Below, piece after piece: positions 36,831 through 47,499 of a stretch of 64,000 nucleotides of DNA. Under the pieces are notes generated by a model. That model worked only from the letters and a program-made list of their open reading frames with translations, searched no databases and had not been told where the DNA came from. The DNA is taken from the NCBI GenBank assembly GCA_038503035.1, contig JAVSML010024699.1, forward strand, positions 620,001 to 684,000. The letters run 5' to 3'. The first letter of the stretch is position 1; each line of letters starts with the position of its first letter. The position numbers and the translations under genes are program-made. Origin of the DNA: Crocodylus rhombifer. Its lineage: Eukaryota; Chordata; Crocodylia; Crocodylidae.

Positions 36831-37649
36831 AAAAAAAATTGTTATCCTGTTCCTAGAGTAAAGGCTAAGAAAGATTTTTTTGTTACACTGGAAATTTGCG
36901 AACTGGAGGGAATCTATGGGCATGTCCACACAAGCAAGCACATAAACTTGCAGCAGCTCAAGTAGCAGCAGCAGCACACATTTGTGCCTGAGATTTGTGA
37001 CTCAACACACATGCCTGAACATACTTTGGTGCCTGTCTATGGCCTGAATACCACATTCATTCAAATCCAGGATGACCCTAAATTTAAGTCAATCCCCCAA
37101 TAATTAGATTCTATATGTGGAAAATGTATAAATTTGTTACAATTTTCCGTGAATCAAATATAATTATTGGAGGATCTTCTTAATTTCATCCCTGGAGGCA
37201 ACACTGCTGCTACAGGACTGGGTTGGGCCATGGGGGGAGAGGGGGCGTGAGTGGAGATGGGAAAAAAGGAAAGAGGGGGAGAAAAGGCTGCAGAGTAGGG
37301 GGGAGAGGCAAGGATGCAGAGGCGGAGGGGGAGGAGAGTTGGGGAGGATGCAGTAGCAGCTATAGCTCTGGGTACAACCTGGGTTTGGGACTGGAGCCAG
37401 AGCTGCAGCAGCCCCATGTCCCGTTCTCCCTGCCTCCCACTGCCTTGTACACAGTTCTAAGATGAGGGGCTTCTTGGCCCCTCTTTGTTAAATGGGGAAA
37501 CATCCATGTCTTGGAAGGAAGTAAATACAGTTACTAAAGTAAGAAAAGATAGTTTGCTGCCTCTTCTTTAGAGCAATGACATTTTCACGTACACACACAT
37601 AATCTGGTAAATTGTTACTAACACAGTCTCCACAGCACTAAATACTCAC

Positions 37650-37769
37650 ATTTTCAACCAATTTCTCATAATAATCTTCAGAGGTATAGCCAAGAATTGA
37701 AATAAAGTTACTGGTATCAGCTTCCTTAGATCCCCATGCAGAAGATGAAAGGAGATGGCACAACAAAGC
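37650..37769 (-). CDS. FANCC: FANCC coding exon 4
   Basis: A 120-bp exon of 40 codons, phase 0 at both ends, beginning ALLCHLLSSSAW and ending GYTSEDYYEKLVEN. The acceptor is TTTTTTTAAG and the donor GTGAGT. The last third matches human GYAPIDYYPGLLKN, the end of the exon just before the well-known human IVS4+4 splice site; here position +4 is the usual A. The human exon is 111 bp, so this copy carries three extra codons in its poorly conserved first half. It is the most 5' exon located with confidence. Confidence 0.93.
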
Positions 37770-38819
37770 CTTAAAAAAATCAAGAGAATGAAAAAGAAAG
37801 AAAGAAAGAAAGAGATTAAAACTTTATATTTTTACCAACCATTTGATATTGCTGATTTTTCTCCATGTTATAGATCACATTCTCTGGTATATGGCCACCT
37901 TACACCACTTCACCAGCATGGTTTGGACAAAGAAGGGGTCCTGGGTTTCTTAGGAAAGACAATTTTGGCTGTAATGGCTTACTATGCCTCATAATTACAC
38001 CAGCGCTAGCAAAACAAGAAAAGAACAAGATGCCACTAAACTAGACTGACCAAGGTTTTAGACCCCTGGAGCCATTCCAAGTTGGTATAACTTAGAATAG
38101 CCCTCAGACTGTTCTAACACAGTACAAACCTGAAAAATTCACACAGTAGCACCAGGGTCAGAGCAGAGCAAGAGGAAAATTTATGTTAGCTTTTCACACT
38201 GCTCCCCTGAATTCTGCTCAGTGTATTTTGGGTGTAATGAAAGATCTGATCTTATATTTTCATTCCTCTAGCTAGAAAGTTGATCATATTTACATCTTTT
38301 CTCTACTAAAATGTTTTAAACAAAATTTAAAAAATGATAGAAAGATATCCAGAAAAAGAAAATGTGAACAAATAGTAATATGAAGTCATCCAATCAAGTA
38401 CACATTTGCAAAAGTACAATGGAAAGTACAACGGCCCTGGCCGAGTCTGTATGGAGCAGTCTATGCCCTTATGATTCTGTAGGTGGCATTCTATGCCCTG
38501 AAAAGAATGGCCCAGCTACATTCGACAGGACGTGCTGTATTGTGGCCAAATCTCAAAAGCAATCTCCAGACTACCTGAGGTCACTGTATATTGCATGACA
38601 ATTTTTAATGAAAATAGGCTGCTCATTCCATTATAATAAGTTCTCTTTGGCCCATATATTTATCTTGATTCAATTTCTTACAGTTCATTTAATATCCTGT
38701 TCTCAAGTCGTGTATGCCAATGTAACAAAATACTGCACGTTTCACTTCAGAGGAAGATGTCAGGTGTTTGCTGAATTATTACTGAACTGATAAAAAATTC
38801 TAAATGATTGCTGCTATGC

Positions 38820-39127
38820 CAGGGGTGTCAAACTCATTTGTCCCTGTGGGCCAAATAAGTAGTACACAGCCAGTACATGGGTCACACTGGGCCCACAGAC
38901 CCCTTTATTCATCTCTTTCTCCCTGCTTGCTGGACTCAGCACACACGGTACTAGCTCTGGACCCATGCTGCACACAGCAACATGCATTACAGGTTTTGCG
39001 TGAAGCTGGTCTGGTATATGCCATGTGTGGATCAGCTCAGACCCAGGCCCAGAGGTAGTATTGGGGCCTGAATTATAGGGTTCTGCGGGCCAGATTCAAC
39101 CCATGGACTGTATCTTTGACACCCCTG
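38820..39127. mobile_element. hAT-like element, CAGGGGTGTCAAA ends
   Basis: Inverted ends CAGGGGTGTCAAACTCATTT and ATCTTTGACACCCCTG bound 308 bp, with the subterminal phrases GTGGGCCAAAT and GGGCCAGATTCAAC typical of this class. No matching 8-bp flanks. Confidence 0.8.
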
Positions 39128-40310
39128 TACTACTTTAACAAGTATCAAAGCTAGGTTTTACAACTGAGAGAGTCAGGATTAGAAGACAATGAAAAACAGA
39201 CGCTTCATTAAAATAAGTATTTTGAAGGAAAGTACAGACCCAAGTCCCATGACCTCTATTGTCTTGGGCATCCTTATCTACTTTATTTATTTTTATGTGA
39301 GGAACCTAATCCAAGATTCTAAACTAAAAAGAATAAAGAGCCAGTCTGCTCACTTCTGCTTTCAGAAATCCAACCCAAATATTTATATAATGCTTTTACT
39401 GGACATCCTTAGTTAACTGGTTCACTGGTCCTCTGGAATTAAATGTATGCTGTATTTGATGTACCATTTATAAGAGATACCATACAATCAGTAAAAATAC
39501 ACTAGTGCTCTAAAGAAAATCATGAATATCAAGACAAAACCTGCCTCAAGTGTTTGTATAATTTGTATTCTTTTCTACATACTTTTACTCTGCTGCAAAT
39601 TTATGGTGATGCCTGGATTACTTGTTTACAAAGATTTATTTTATAACCTTTGTAGAAAAAGTAGCTGTTCTACTGCCATCTAGTGACAGCTTTTCATAAA
39701 ACTAAGATGAAGGGGAAAAAACACTGTAGTGATTATTTTATACAACCCTTTTGAAGAAGCAATTAACATGTATTTTTCTCATTTCAAAGTATAAAAAGGT
39801 ATAGCTGTTAAAAAGGAACTTCATAATGGGTGAGCTTCCAAATATAATCATAGCAATTTACATACATCTATTAAATCTTTACAAGTTCCAATGTCTCCAT
39901 AATTATGCTGTTAATATATATGTAAGAGGTACAATTACATATAACCTCATAATTACATTTTGTGTTTAAATTAGCTGTTAGAAAGTTACCAAATATTCAG
40001 ATATGTGTCCGCCTGGAAACTGCAAGGTTTATCAACTGGAATGAGATAAAGGGTGAGACAGCCAATGGGAATGCAAGTTGAGAAGCTGAGGAAGCTAGCA
40101 AGCTGGTTTTGGGAGATCTGGCAAGATGGTTAGGAAAATAAAAAGCGTCTGAATGCTCAAAAAGGATTTGCAAAAGGATTTCAGACCTGGGAAGAGCAGG
40201 TAGTCAGAGCTTTTAGGAAGGATGTGCAAAAAAGTTAGGCTTGTGGTTCTCAACCTTTTTAGAATCATTGAAAATTAGGGTTGGAAGGGATCTCAGGAGG
40301 TCCTCTAGCC

Positions 40311-40644
40311 CAGCATTTCTCAACCCCTGGGTTATGACTGAAAAGTGGGTCACAAGAGTATATGAAAGGGTGGCGAACAAAAATGGATTCACCTTTAAAG
40401 GAGAAAAACATGGGCTTTTCCCTTGCAGGCTGGTAGAGTTCCAGCCTACAAGGGGCAACTTGGGGCACCTCATGCCCCATGCCCCCTCCCCCCCACCTCA
40501 CACACCCACCTCCTGCTCCACACATTGTGGGGCTGGGGTCTGGGGGCAGGGGACAGTGGGTCAGTAGTGAGGGGTAGGGGGTCGGGACTGGTCATCAATG
40601 TCTACAAATGGGTCCTTGTAGAAAAAAGGTTGAGAACCACTTTA
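40311..40644. mobile_element. hAT nested in CR1 (CAGCATTTCTCAACC)
   Basis: Begins CAGCATTTCTCAACCCCTGG and ends GGTTGAGAACCACTT, inside the CR1. Flanks CTCTAGCC and CTCCAGCC differ at one base, and joining them restores the usual CR1 reading. The end is blurred by about two bases. Confidence 0.8.
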
Positions 40645-40880
40645 CTCCAGCCCACTGCTCAAAGCAGGACTATATCGTTCCTGCCAGGGCTTTGTCTAGA
40701 TAGGTCTTAAAAACCTCCAAGGATAGAGATTCCACAGCCTCTCTAGGTAACCCATTCTAGTGCTTCAACAGTCTCTTGGTAAGGAAGTTCTTCCTAATAT
40801 CCAACCTTAATCTCCCTTGCTGCAACTTGAAACCAATGCTCCTTGTTCTGTCATCTGTCACCGCTGAAAACAGTCTAGCT

Positions 40881-41066
40881 CAGGGGTCAGCAAAATGTGG
40901 CCTGTGGGCCAGATTCGGCCTGCCAGGCCATTCTATCTGGCCTGCAGGGCCCCTAAACATTTTAGACAATTAATATTTATCTGCCCCGACTACCTGTCAT
41001 GCTGCTTTCAATGGCTTGCCAAAACTCAGTAAGTGGCCCTCCGTCTGAAATAACTGCCCACCCCTG
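40881..41066. mobile_element. hAT nested in CR1 (CAGGGGTCAGCAAA)
   Basis: 186 bp from CAGGGGTCAGCAAAATGTGG to AACTGCCCACCCCTG, splitting the CR1 phrase CAGTCTAGCT / CCACCCTCTTTAG. A partial flank duplication (TAGCT / GAGCT) remains. Its first 70 bp match the start of 27752-29419. Confidence 0.85.
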
Positions 41067-42470
41067 GAGCTCCACCCTCTTTAGAAGCACCCTTCAGGTA
41101 GTTAAAAGCTGCTATCAAATCCCCCCTCAGTCTTCTCTTCTCTAAACTAAATAAGTTCAGTTCCCTCAGCCTCTTCTCAGAAGTCATGTGCCCCAGCCCC
41201 CTATTTTCATTGCTCTCCACTGCACTCTCTCCAACTTGTCCACATCCTTTCTATAGTTGGGGGCCCAAAACTGGACACAGCACTCCAGATGTGGCCTCAC
41301 CAGTGCAGAATAGAGCAGAATTATTACTTCTCTTGATCTGCTGGCAACACTCCTACTAATGCAGCCCAGTATGGTGTTAGCCTTCTTGGCAGCAAGGGCA
41401 CACTGTTGACTCGTATCCAGCTTATTGTACACTATAACCCCCAGGACCTTTTTTGCAGAGCTGAAAAGTAGACTCAAGGTACCCCTTGGAAAATGTCAGC
41501 TCTTAGTATTCACTTGATTTTTAACTACAGAAAAATAATAGCATAATTATTCTGTTGCAAAGAACTCAGAAAGAGACCACAACAGGTCAGAATATTTTTA
41601 ACACTATGGATTACTATTCAAAACCTCTGGGTTTATCTTGTGAATCATGTTTGCAGATCTTACAGTGCTATCATGTTACAGCTCTCTGCTTGAGAATCAC
41701 TGGGTTAGGCATATCAACTGCATGGAGTCAGTAAGTATCAAGGGATAGGGTAATTCACATATTCATTTGTAATATACTAAAATAGATTGTGGTGGTTTCC
41801 CCCACACAACTGCATTATTATGAGGGTGAAATTAATCAAATACTGTTTACGTTGATATTAAATTCAAAAATCATTTCCACATTTCTCCTCAGCACTCATA
41901 AGACTATGAGCTCCTTGATTCCAAGGGAGGAAAAAAGAAAATCATTGCATGTTACAAGAGCTGGAAAATAACATTTTCATTAATCAGTACATCAAAAACC
42001 TGCTTGGGTTGTTATTCCTTTCCAAGAAACACACAAAAAAGTTTGAAATGGCCAGTAAACATCAGGGAAACAAAAAAAGGAAGAGATAACAGAGCCAGCA
42101 AAACCAGAAGGAAGTTCAGAATAGATTGATGGTTTACGTTTAAAAATGCAAGGAATCAGAATTCAGCTTCTATCTATTCCATACATCATTCATTTCACAA
42201 ACCCTACTGTCAGAGCAAAGTCTGAGCCAACCCTGCAGACTGCAAAGACAAGAAGTTGAAGAGTAATGCTTCAAAGAATGTGTGTGTCTTTAACCTGACT
42301 TTAGTGTTTCATTTTATCCAAAACATTCTGTCCAGAAAATCTTACACATCTTTTGTTAAAGCATGGTTCATTTACCTTATGTAGTTCTACACCTAAACTG
42401 CTTTTTTTATTTCTGGTTCTAATTGGCAAATCTAATGCTATTACACACTATGTTAAGTGAGAGGCTAGTA

Positions 42471-42697
42471 CAGGGGTCAGCAACATTTTTGGGCAGAGTG
42501 CCAAAAACACCCACAACCTTGACTTGTAAGATGTTGGCAAGCTAGGTGTAGATGGCATAGGAGCTGCAAGGGGTCCAATCCTTGTTGTGGCAGCGCAGCC
42601 CTGGCCACTTCCTCACCATCTGCCCTGGGGCACGTGCCAAGCAAAATGCCTTCAGATGTCACACTCAGGCACGCATGCTGAGGGTTGTCAACATCTG
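42471..42697. mobile_element. hAT with 7/8 target duplication
   Basis: 227 bp; ends CAGGGGTCAGCAACATTTTT and GTTGTCAACATCTG. Flanks GGCTAGTA (42463-42470) and GGCTAGAA (42698-42705). Confidence 0.8.
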
Positions 42698-43760
42698 GGC
42701 TAGAAGGCAAGCAAATGAGTTTATAACATACTTCTTCCACATTGGTGTTGTTCTTTATGGAAAATTGTGTTTTGAAGAAAGCTGCAGTTTGACATTGTAT
42801 TGTACAGGCTACTTTACAGAAATATACAAATGTGTATTTCAATCTTGTAAGGAGTGACTCAGAGGCCAAAAACAGTAAAATACTCCCAGCAAGAAAAAAG
42901 TGCTGTGGCCCACAGATGGAGGTTATAAATAATAATCCATTGTATGCCCAGCAACATCTTCAACAATTAACGTCATGGCTCCATCTAAGAAGCAGAAGGT
43001 GAATCTGGTAGTCAGTTGTAATATAAAATCTATTTTGCACAGTTAGAGATAGGAAACTACTCTAAGTGATGCTACCTGAGAAGGAGAAAAGCTGCTGAGA
43101 GAGAAAGGAACAAAAACAAAGCAGCGAGTAATCTTTTTATTTTGCATGCCGCTCTTCTATGCCAGCTTTGAAAATCAGTAAATCCAACAAGCAATGAAAC
43201 CCAGAGGGTTCTTCTTGTAGGGTACTTGTCTAGCTGATGCTGGCAGACAATTGCAGGTGGAAAGATCCATAGGGCTGTCTTGCAGATAGGAACCAACAAA
43301 TACTAGAGCCTCAAAGCCTAGAAAGCAGATGTTCCTGGAAGAGTTAGACTTGACAAATTGTGGTGGTTGTTTTCTTTCCTGGCTGTAATCTTTTAGCCAT
43401 TTAACAACTACCTAATCTGAAGAGCTCTCTGACATTTATTACAAAGCTTACCAACACTTGCTTAGACTTCAATAATGGCTGGTCACAAGAAGAAGGATGG
43501 CAATACCTATTTCATATCAAGAAAACAGAACTTTTTTTAGGAGGTAGCAGATTGTTCTGAGACAGAGATGAGAACAGCTACTTTGTTTATATAAAATTCT
43601 GTCTAGTTCTGAAAAAAAACTCTAGCGAAAAACAAAGAACCACTCTTCCAAAAATTAAAGATACAAAAGAAACATAACCGAGGAAATTAACTCTCCCACA
43701 TGGCAAGCCAGCTACAACTTCCAAAACTTCTACAGAAAGTTCTTAAGGTATCCCCTAAGG

Positions 43761-44011
43761 CAGAGGTTCCCAACCCCCGGCCGCAGGGTTGGCTGCCAGT
43801 CCGCAGGAGGGTTGGCTGCCAGACTGGAAGTCCAGCAGTGACTGGCATACTGTGGAGCGGCACCCAAGCCGTTTTCTTATACTGAGTATAAAAAAGGCTT
43901 GGCTGCTGCTCCGCAGTATGCCAGTCGCTTCCAGACTGCGGCTTGCTGGTCCGCGCTCACTTCTGGTCTGCAGTTTGCTGGTCCGTGATCTGAAAAGGTT
44001 GGGAATCCCTG
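43761..44011. mobile_element. hAT with 7/8 target duplication
   Basis: 251 bp; ends CAGAGGTTCCCAACCCCCGG and AAAGGTTGGGAATCCCTG. Flanks CCCTAAGG (43753-43760) and CCCTGAGG (44012-44019). The interior has inverted GCTGCCAGTCCGC-type motifs. Confidence 0.85.
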
Positions 44012-46476
44012 CCCTGAGGACCTTCAGCACTAATGGTAGGTGCCATGTACATAATGTCCCAAAAGAAGGAAACATAATAGCTATTTTACATACAGATCTA
44101 ACATAGAGTAGAAAGTAGATTTACTGAGACCACTGAAACTACTATTTGGAGAGCAGTATAATTTAAGGACGCCTGTAAAACTAGTAACAGAAATTCAAGG
44201 GTATGATGGAAGAGCCAAGTGTTGATATCAAATTCCATTTTTCCAGTCACAGTAAGAAGGAAAACACTGACAAATAAACAAAGAATAATTACCAGATCCA
44301 GTAACTAGTTATCTTTCTATTACGCTGTTGTCAAAGAAAACTCAGCAAGCTGTATTGTTGAGTAGACTGAGTAGAAAAATTATGTGTTGTTTTATAGGCT
44401 CTCTCTTGTTCCCTCTGTGTACTTTAATACCTAGGTCTTATACAGCACTTTTCATCGGTGATCTCAAAGAGAGTTTCAAAGAAAACATCATTATCCATCT
44501 TGTTAGAGACCACCCCAAAATCTCCCTAAACTCTTGAGTACAATTAGACTCTGACTTTATTAAAGACTGTGTTAATTATTTTTATTGATTAAGGCAGATT
44601 CCATTGTGCCACACAGAACTTATTGAATTGCCCCAAGATTTCCTAGAGCCAACTCCTTCCTTTGGATGCATATTTTTTTAACAGAAGCCTGGAACCCAAA
44701 CGTCAAGAGAAAATTTGTTTTTTAATTTAGTTTACTAGTCTACAGACATCAACTTATCTATTAGGTTTTACAAGTTTCAAATGATTTATTTAGATCATTT
44801 GGCATGATACCAGACTTGATTATTCCAGAATCCAAATCTTACTTTTCTATTATATGACCAAACAGCAGGCTCCAGCAAGTATTTTAGACTTAGAACTGTT
44901 TGTGTATAAACTACCGTAAAACATATGAAATAGTTACTAAGGTAGTTGGAGGTAGGGGTGGGGGGAATAGAAAGAAACCAAAACAAATGTTATGATTTAT
45001 AAAACTAGCATCTTTAACACACAATCACTTAAAAATCTTTATGGTCCATAAAATCTTTAAAAGCAGCCTTTAAAAATAAATGGGTAGTACATTTGGAAAG
45101 CATGAGGGACAGCTTCTTTGGGACTGGTATAAGAAATCTATAGCCAACGCCTGTTACTATTTCTGCAGGTTCTTTTCCACTACGTTTCCTTAAAAAATCT
45201 TCTCGCAAGGTTTAAAAGAAGTTTTACAATATCCCATGCCATCTAAATGAAATTATCAACAACAAAAAAATGGAAACTGGTTTGTTATTTTTAGAACCTC
45301 TTTATGAAATAAATAAATCTGGAGAATTGCAGCGGTTAAGTCTGCAAATGAAAAGGAAGCCTGCTCATTCACAGAATGTCTCAACACCCACTGTTTACGT
45401 AGCCTATTCCATGAGTAGGATGCTGACATAACACAATTCACAAAATTTCCACACTTCAGTCCAATCATAACAAAGTCTGCAATTTTTAATTTTGCTTACA
45501 AGACCTCTTGCTTGCTCACTCATTAGTTCCAGGAAAAAACATAACATTGATTTTCCACAAACCAAAACCAAAAGGCAGAAGAAAATAAGGGTGACGATGT
45601 ACAGTGTATACATATAAACATAACAGAATATTTCAGAAAACTGCTAGTCTATACCATTTTTTTCAACATTTTATCAGATCTGAATTTTAATAAACTATGC
45701 AGAAAGTCACAAATTGTATTAGTGTATACTCATGTTGAGTGTACACTCGTGGTGACAGCTGAGTTAGCAATATGTAGGTTTACTATGAATATATGCATTT
45801 TAAAATGTCTGCAAAGAATTACTGAAACTACTTGCTATCATACAGATACTTAACTATGAGCTCCAACTTCTGCTCCACTACTTTGAACAAATTATGTTTT
45901 AAACAAAGTTGAAACAACAGGCTTAATATTTCAGATGTATATTTTTTTGCATTGACTTGTATTTCACAGCTTAGCTAGTCAACATAAAATGCAGAATTAA
46001 AATTTTAAAATTGCCTTACCCAGACTTAGTCTTTTTCAATAATCACACACACACCCCTTAATCTCAAAGATCACTTAAGCATCCGATTAATGTTAAGCAT
46101 GCAAGAGAAGCAAACCTAGAATATACTTCAGTGATTTGCTAGATCAAGGACAAAGTGCCCCGCTGCTAGTGGGGCACATTCATCCTAGAAATGTTTTCAG
46201 AGGAAGCATTTTTGTTTTATCCCATTTTCTGGATCCACATTCTTCATATTAATGGAATGGTTTATATTAGCTAAATCCATAAAAGTTAATTAAATAAAAC
46301 TACCACACATATATGTCCAGTATTTTTTAATTCTCTCCTCATTTCATGTGGAATGGCCATCTGCTGTGGTTCAGATTTCCACCGACAAACATGCAAGGCT
46401 AGATGACTGTAGACAAATGATTCACCTCAAAAGCTGTAGTGAGGTAAGGATATTGGATTTTGAGAATACTAACTAG

Positions 46477-47499
46477 TAGGGGTGCACCAATAGAGATTCT
46501 GGGGGCTGATATCGGTAGTCAGTTTTTAAGGAGGCATATTGGCCAATACTGATCCGATTTCCAATATGCAGCCTGGCAGCTTGAAGAGCTGCATGAAGCT
46601 GGTAAGTCTGTTGTGGTGGAAGGGAAGGGGGGAGGGAAGGGGCATGGGGGGGTGCAGATCAAGGTCCTTGTGGTAAGGGAGGAGTGGGACTGGGGTAGGT
46701 GCAGCCCAGCTGGGTTGGGGTGAGGTACAGGACAGAGCCGTGGCTTGTCTGAGAGGCACAGGGGGGTGCGGCTCCTACTGTTAGAAGGGCATGGAGGGAT
46801 GGGTGGTCTGTGCCCCTGGATCAGTGCAGGGCAGGGCAGGGTACACTGCAGCTGTGGGCTGGGACCAGTGCCAGGGATGGGCTAAGGGCAGGTGGCAGAG
46901 GTGGAGCTGGGAAGGGTTTATGTGGGGGCTGCATTCAAAATTTGCTGTAGCCCCCCCCCACTGCTGCTGCCACCCACCACAAGCACAGCCAAGGCCCAAG
47001 CCCCCCTCCCAAACACATGCACCGGGAACAGCCCAGTGCAGCCCTGACCCAGCCCACCGCTGCAGCCCAGCCTACCCAGTCCTATGCAGATCCAGGGGCA
47101 TACTTCCCCACCCCATTCCCTTCTGGGATGCGCGTAACAGAGGGAGCTCCCTCCCCCCCCGGTACCTCCAGAAAAGCCGTGGGTCCATCTTGTGACCTGC
47201 CTCACCCCAGCTGGCCAGCACCTGCCCCAGTCCCCGCTCCAGCCCCATTCCCTCCCTAACTGTGGCGGGCCTTGATCTGCCCCCCCGACACTCCTTCCCT
47301 GCCCCCTCCCCTTCCACCACAACAGATTTACCAGCTGCACACAGCTCTCCAAGTTACCTGGCTGTGATCCTCACTGCCTACATGCTGCACTGCAGTTGAG
47401 CAGGCATTTATCAGGCAAATTATCGCCTGATTTCAGATAGTCAATTTTCTTTACATCAGTGCCAATCCGATATCAGACTGATGTATCAGTGCACCTCTA
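46477..47499. mobile_element. 1-kb hAT-like element, TAGGGGTGCACCAAT ends
   Basis: Left end TAGGGGTGCACCAATAG and right end TATCAGTGCACCTCTA are inverted; subterminal CTGATATCGG and CCGATATCAG are also inverted. Flanks CTAACTAG and CCAACTTG match at 6 of 8. The interior is very GC-rich, with chance frames up to 144 codons but no transposase. Confidence 0.8.

Larger units (their letters stand above)
35696..37033. repeat. Long inverted repeat pair, arms ~190 bp
   Basis: Left arm 35696-35882 and right arm 36840-37033 are inverted copies. Shared phrases, in left-arm sense: ACCAAAGTGCATGTTCAGGC, GCTACTTGAGCTGCTGCAAG, TGTGTGGACACGCCCATAG, TCTTTCTTAGCCTTTACTC and ACAGGATAACAA. The ~960-bp spacer holds a CR1 tail and a Penelope-like piece. 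Either one long-TIR transposon with nested insertions, or an inverted duplication. Confidence 0.7.
33383..37649 (-). other. FANCC intron 4
   Basis: Contains a 27-bp palindrome at about 34057-34083, an inverted-arm element (34270-34810), the ~190-bp inverted pair 35696-35882 / 36840-37033 with a CR1 tail and a Penelope-like piece between them, a short ATAAA-type repeat (35925-35946), a G-rich stretch (37220-37345) and a GAAA microsatellite (37795-37812, just upstream of exon 4). Confidence 0.75.
2074..37769 (-). other. FANCC: FANCC gene, internal part (coding exons 4-12, legacy numbering)
   Basis: FANCC is a subunit of the Fanconi anemia core complex, where it pairs with FANCE and FANCF; the complex monoubiquitinates FANCD2-FANCI at DNA interstrand crosslinks. 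Seen here: nine minus-strand segments with GT-AG borders join into one frame of 331 codons with no stop. The joined product resembles human FANCC from about residue 116 to 443 throughout, including [68 protein letters not shown] and LLWLLAFYY. The protein is all-helical and has no catalytic motif. Exon sizes and phases equal the human ones as remembered, except exon 4. The first three coding exons and last two are outside the window, so neither start nor stop codon is seen. The comparison is from memory; no alignment was run. Confidence 0.96.
40260..41480 (-). mobile_element. CR1 3' part interrupted by two hAT copies
   Basis: The CR1 tail starts at about 40260 (GGTTGGAAGGGATCTCAGG), resumes at 40645 (CCAGCCCACTGCTCAAAGCA), runs to 40880 (ACAGTCTAGCT) and resumes again at about 41067, ending near 41480. 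The last segment (41477-41184 and 41220-41026) encodes the RT C-terminal region: [40 protein letters not shown]. The two interruptions are hAT elements, so this CR1 predates both. Confidence 0.9.

Noticed and set aside
43450..43516. Exon-like segment with donor GTAAGC
   Set aside because: Neither frame with the needed phase is both open and similar to FANCC exon 2 or 3.
46791..47352. Proline/glycine-rich frames
   Set aside because: Interior of the TAGGGGTGCACC hAT element; no transposase motifs.
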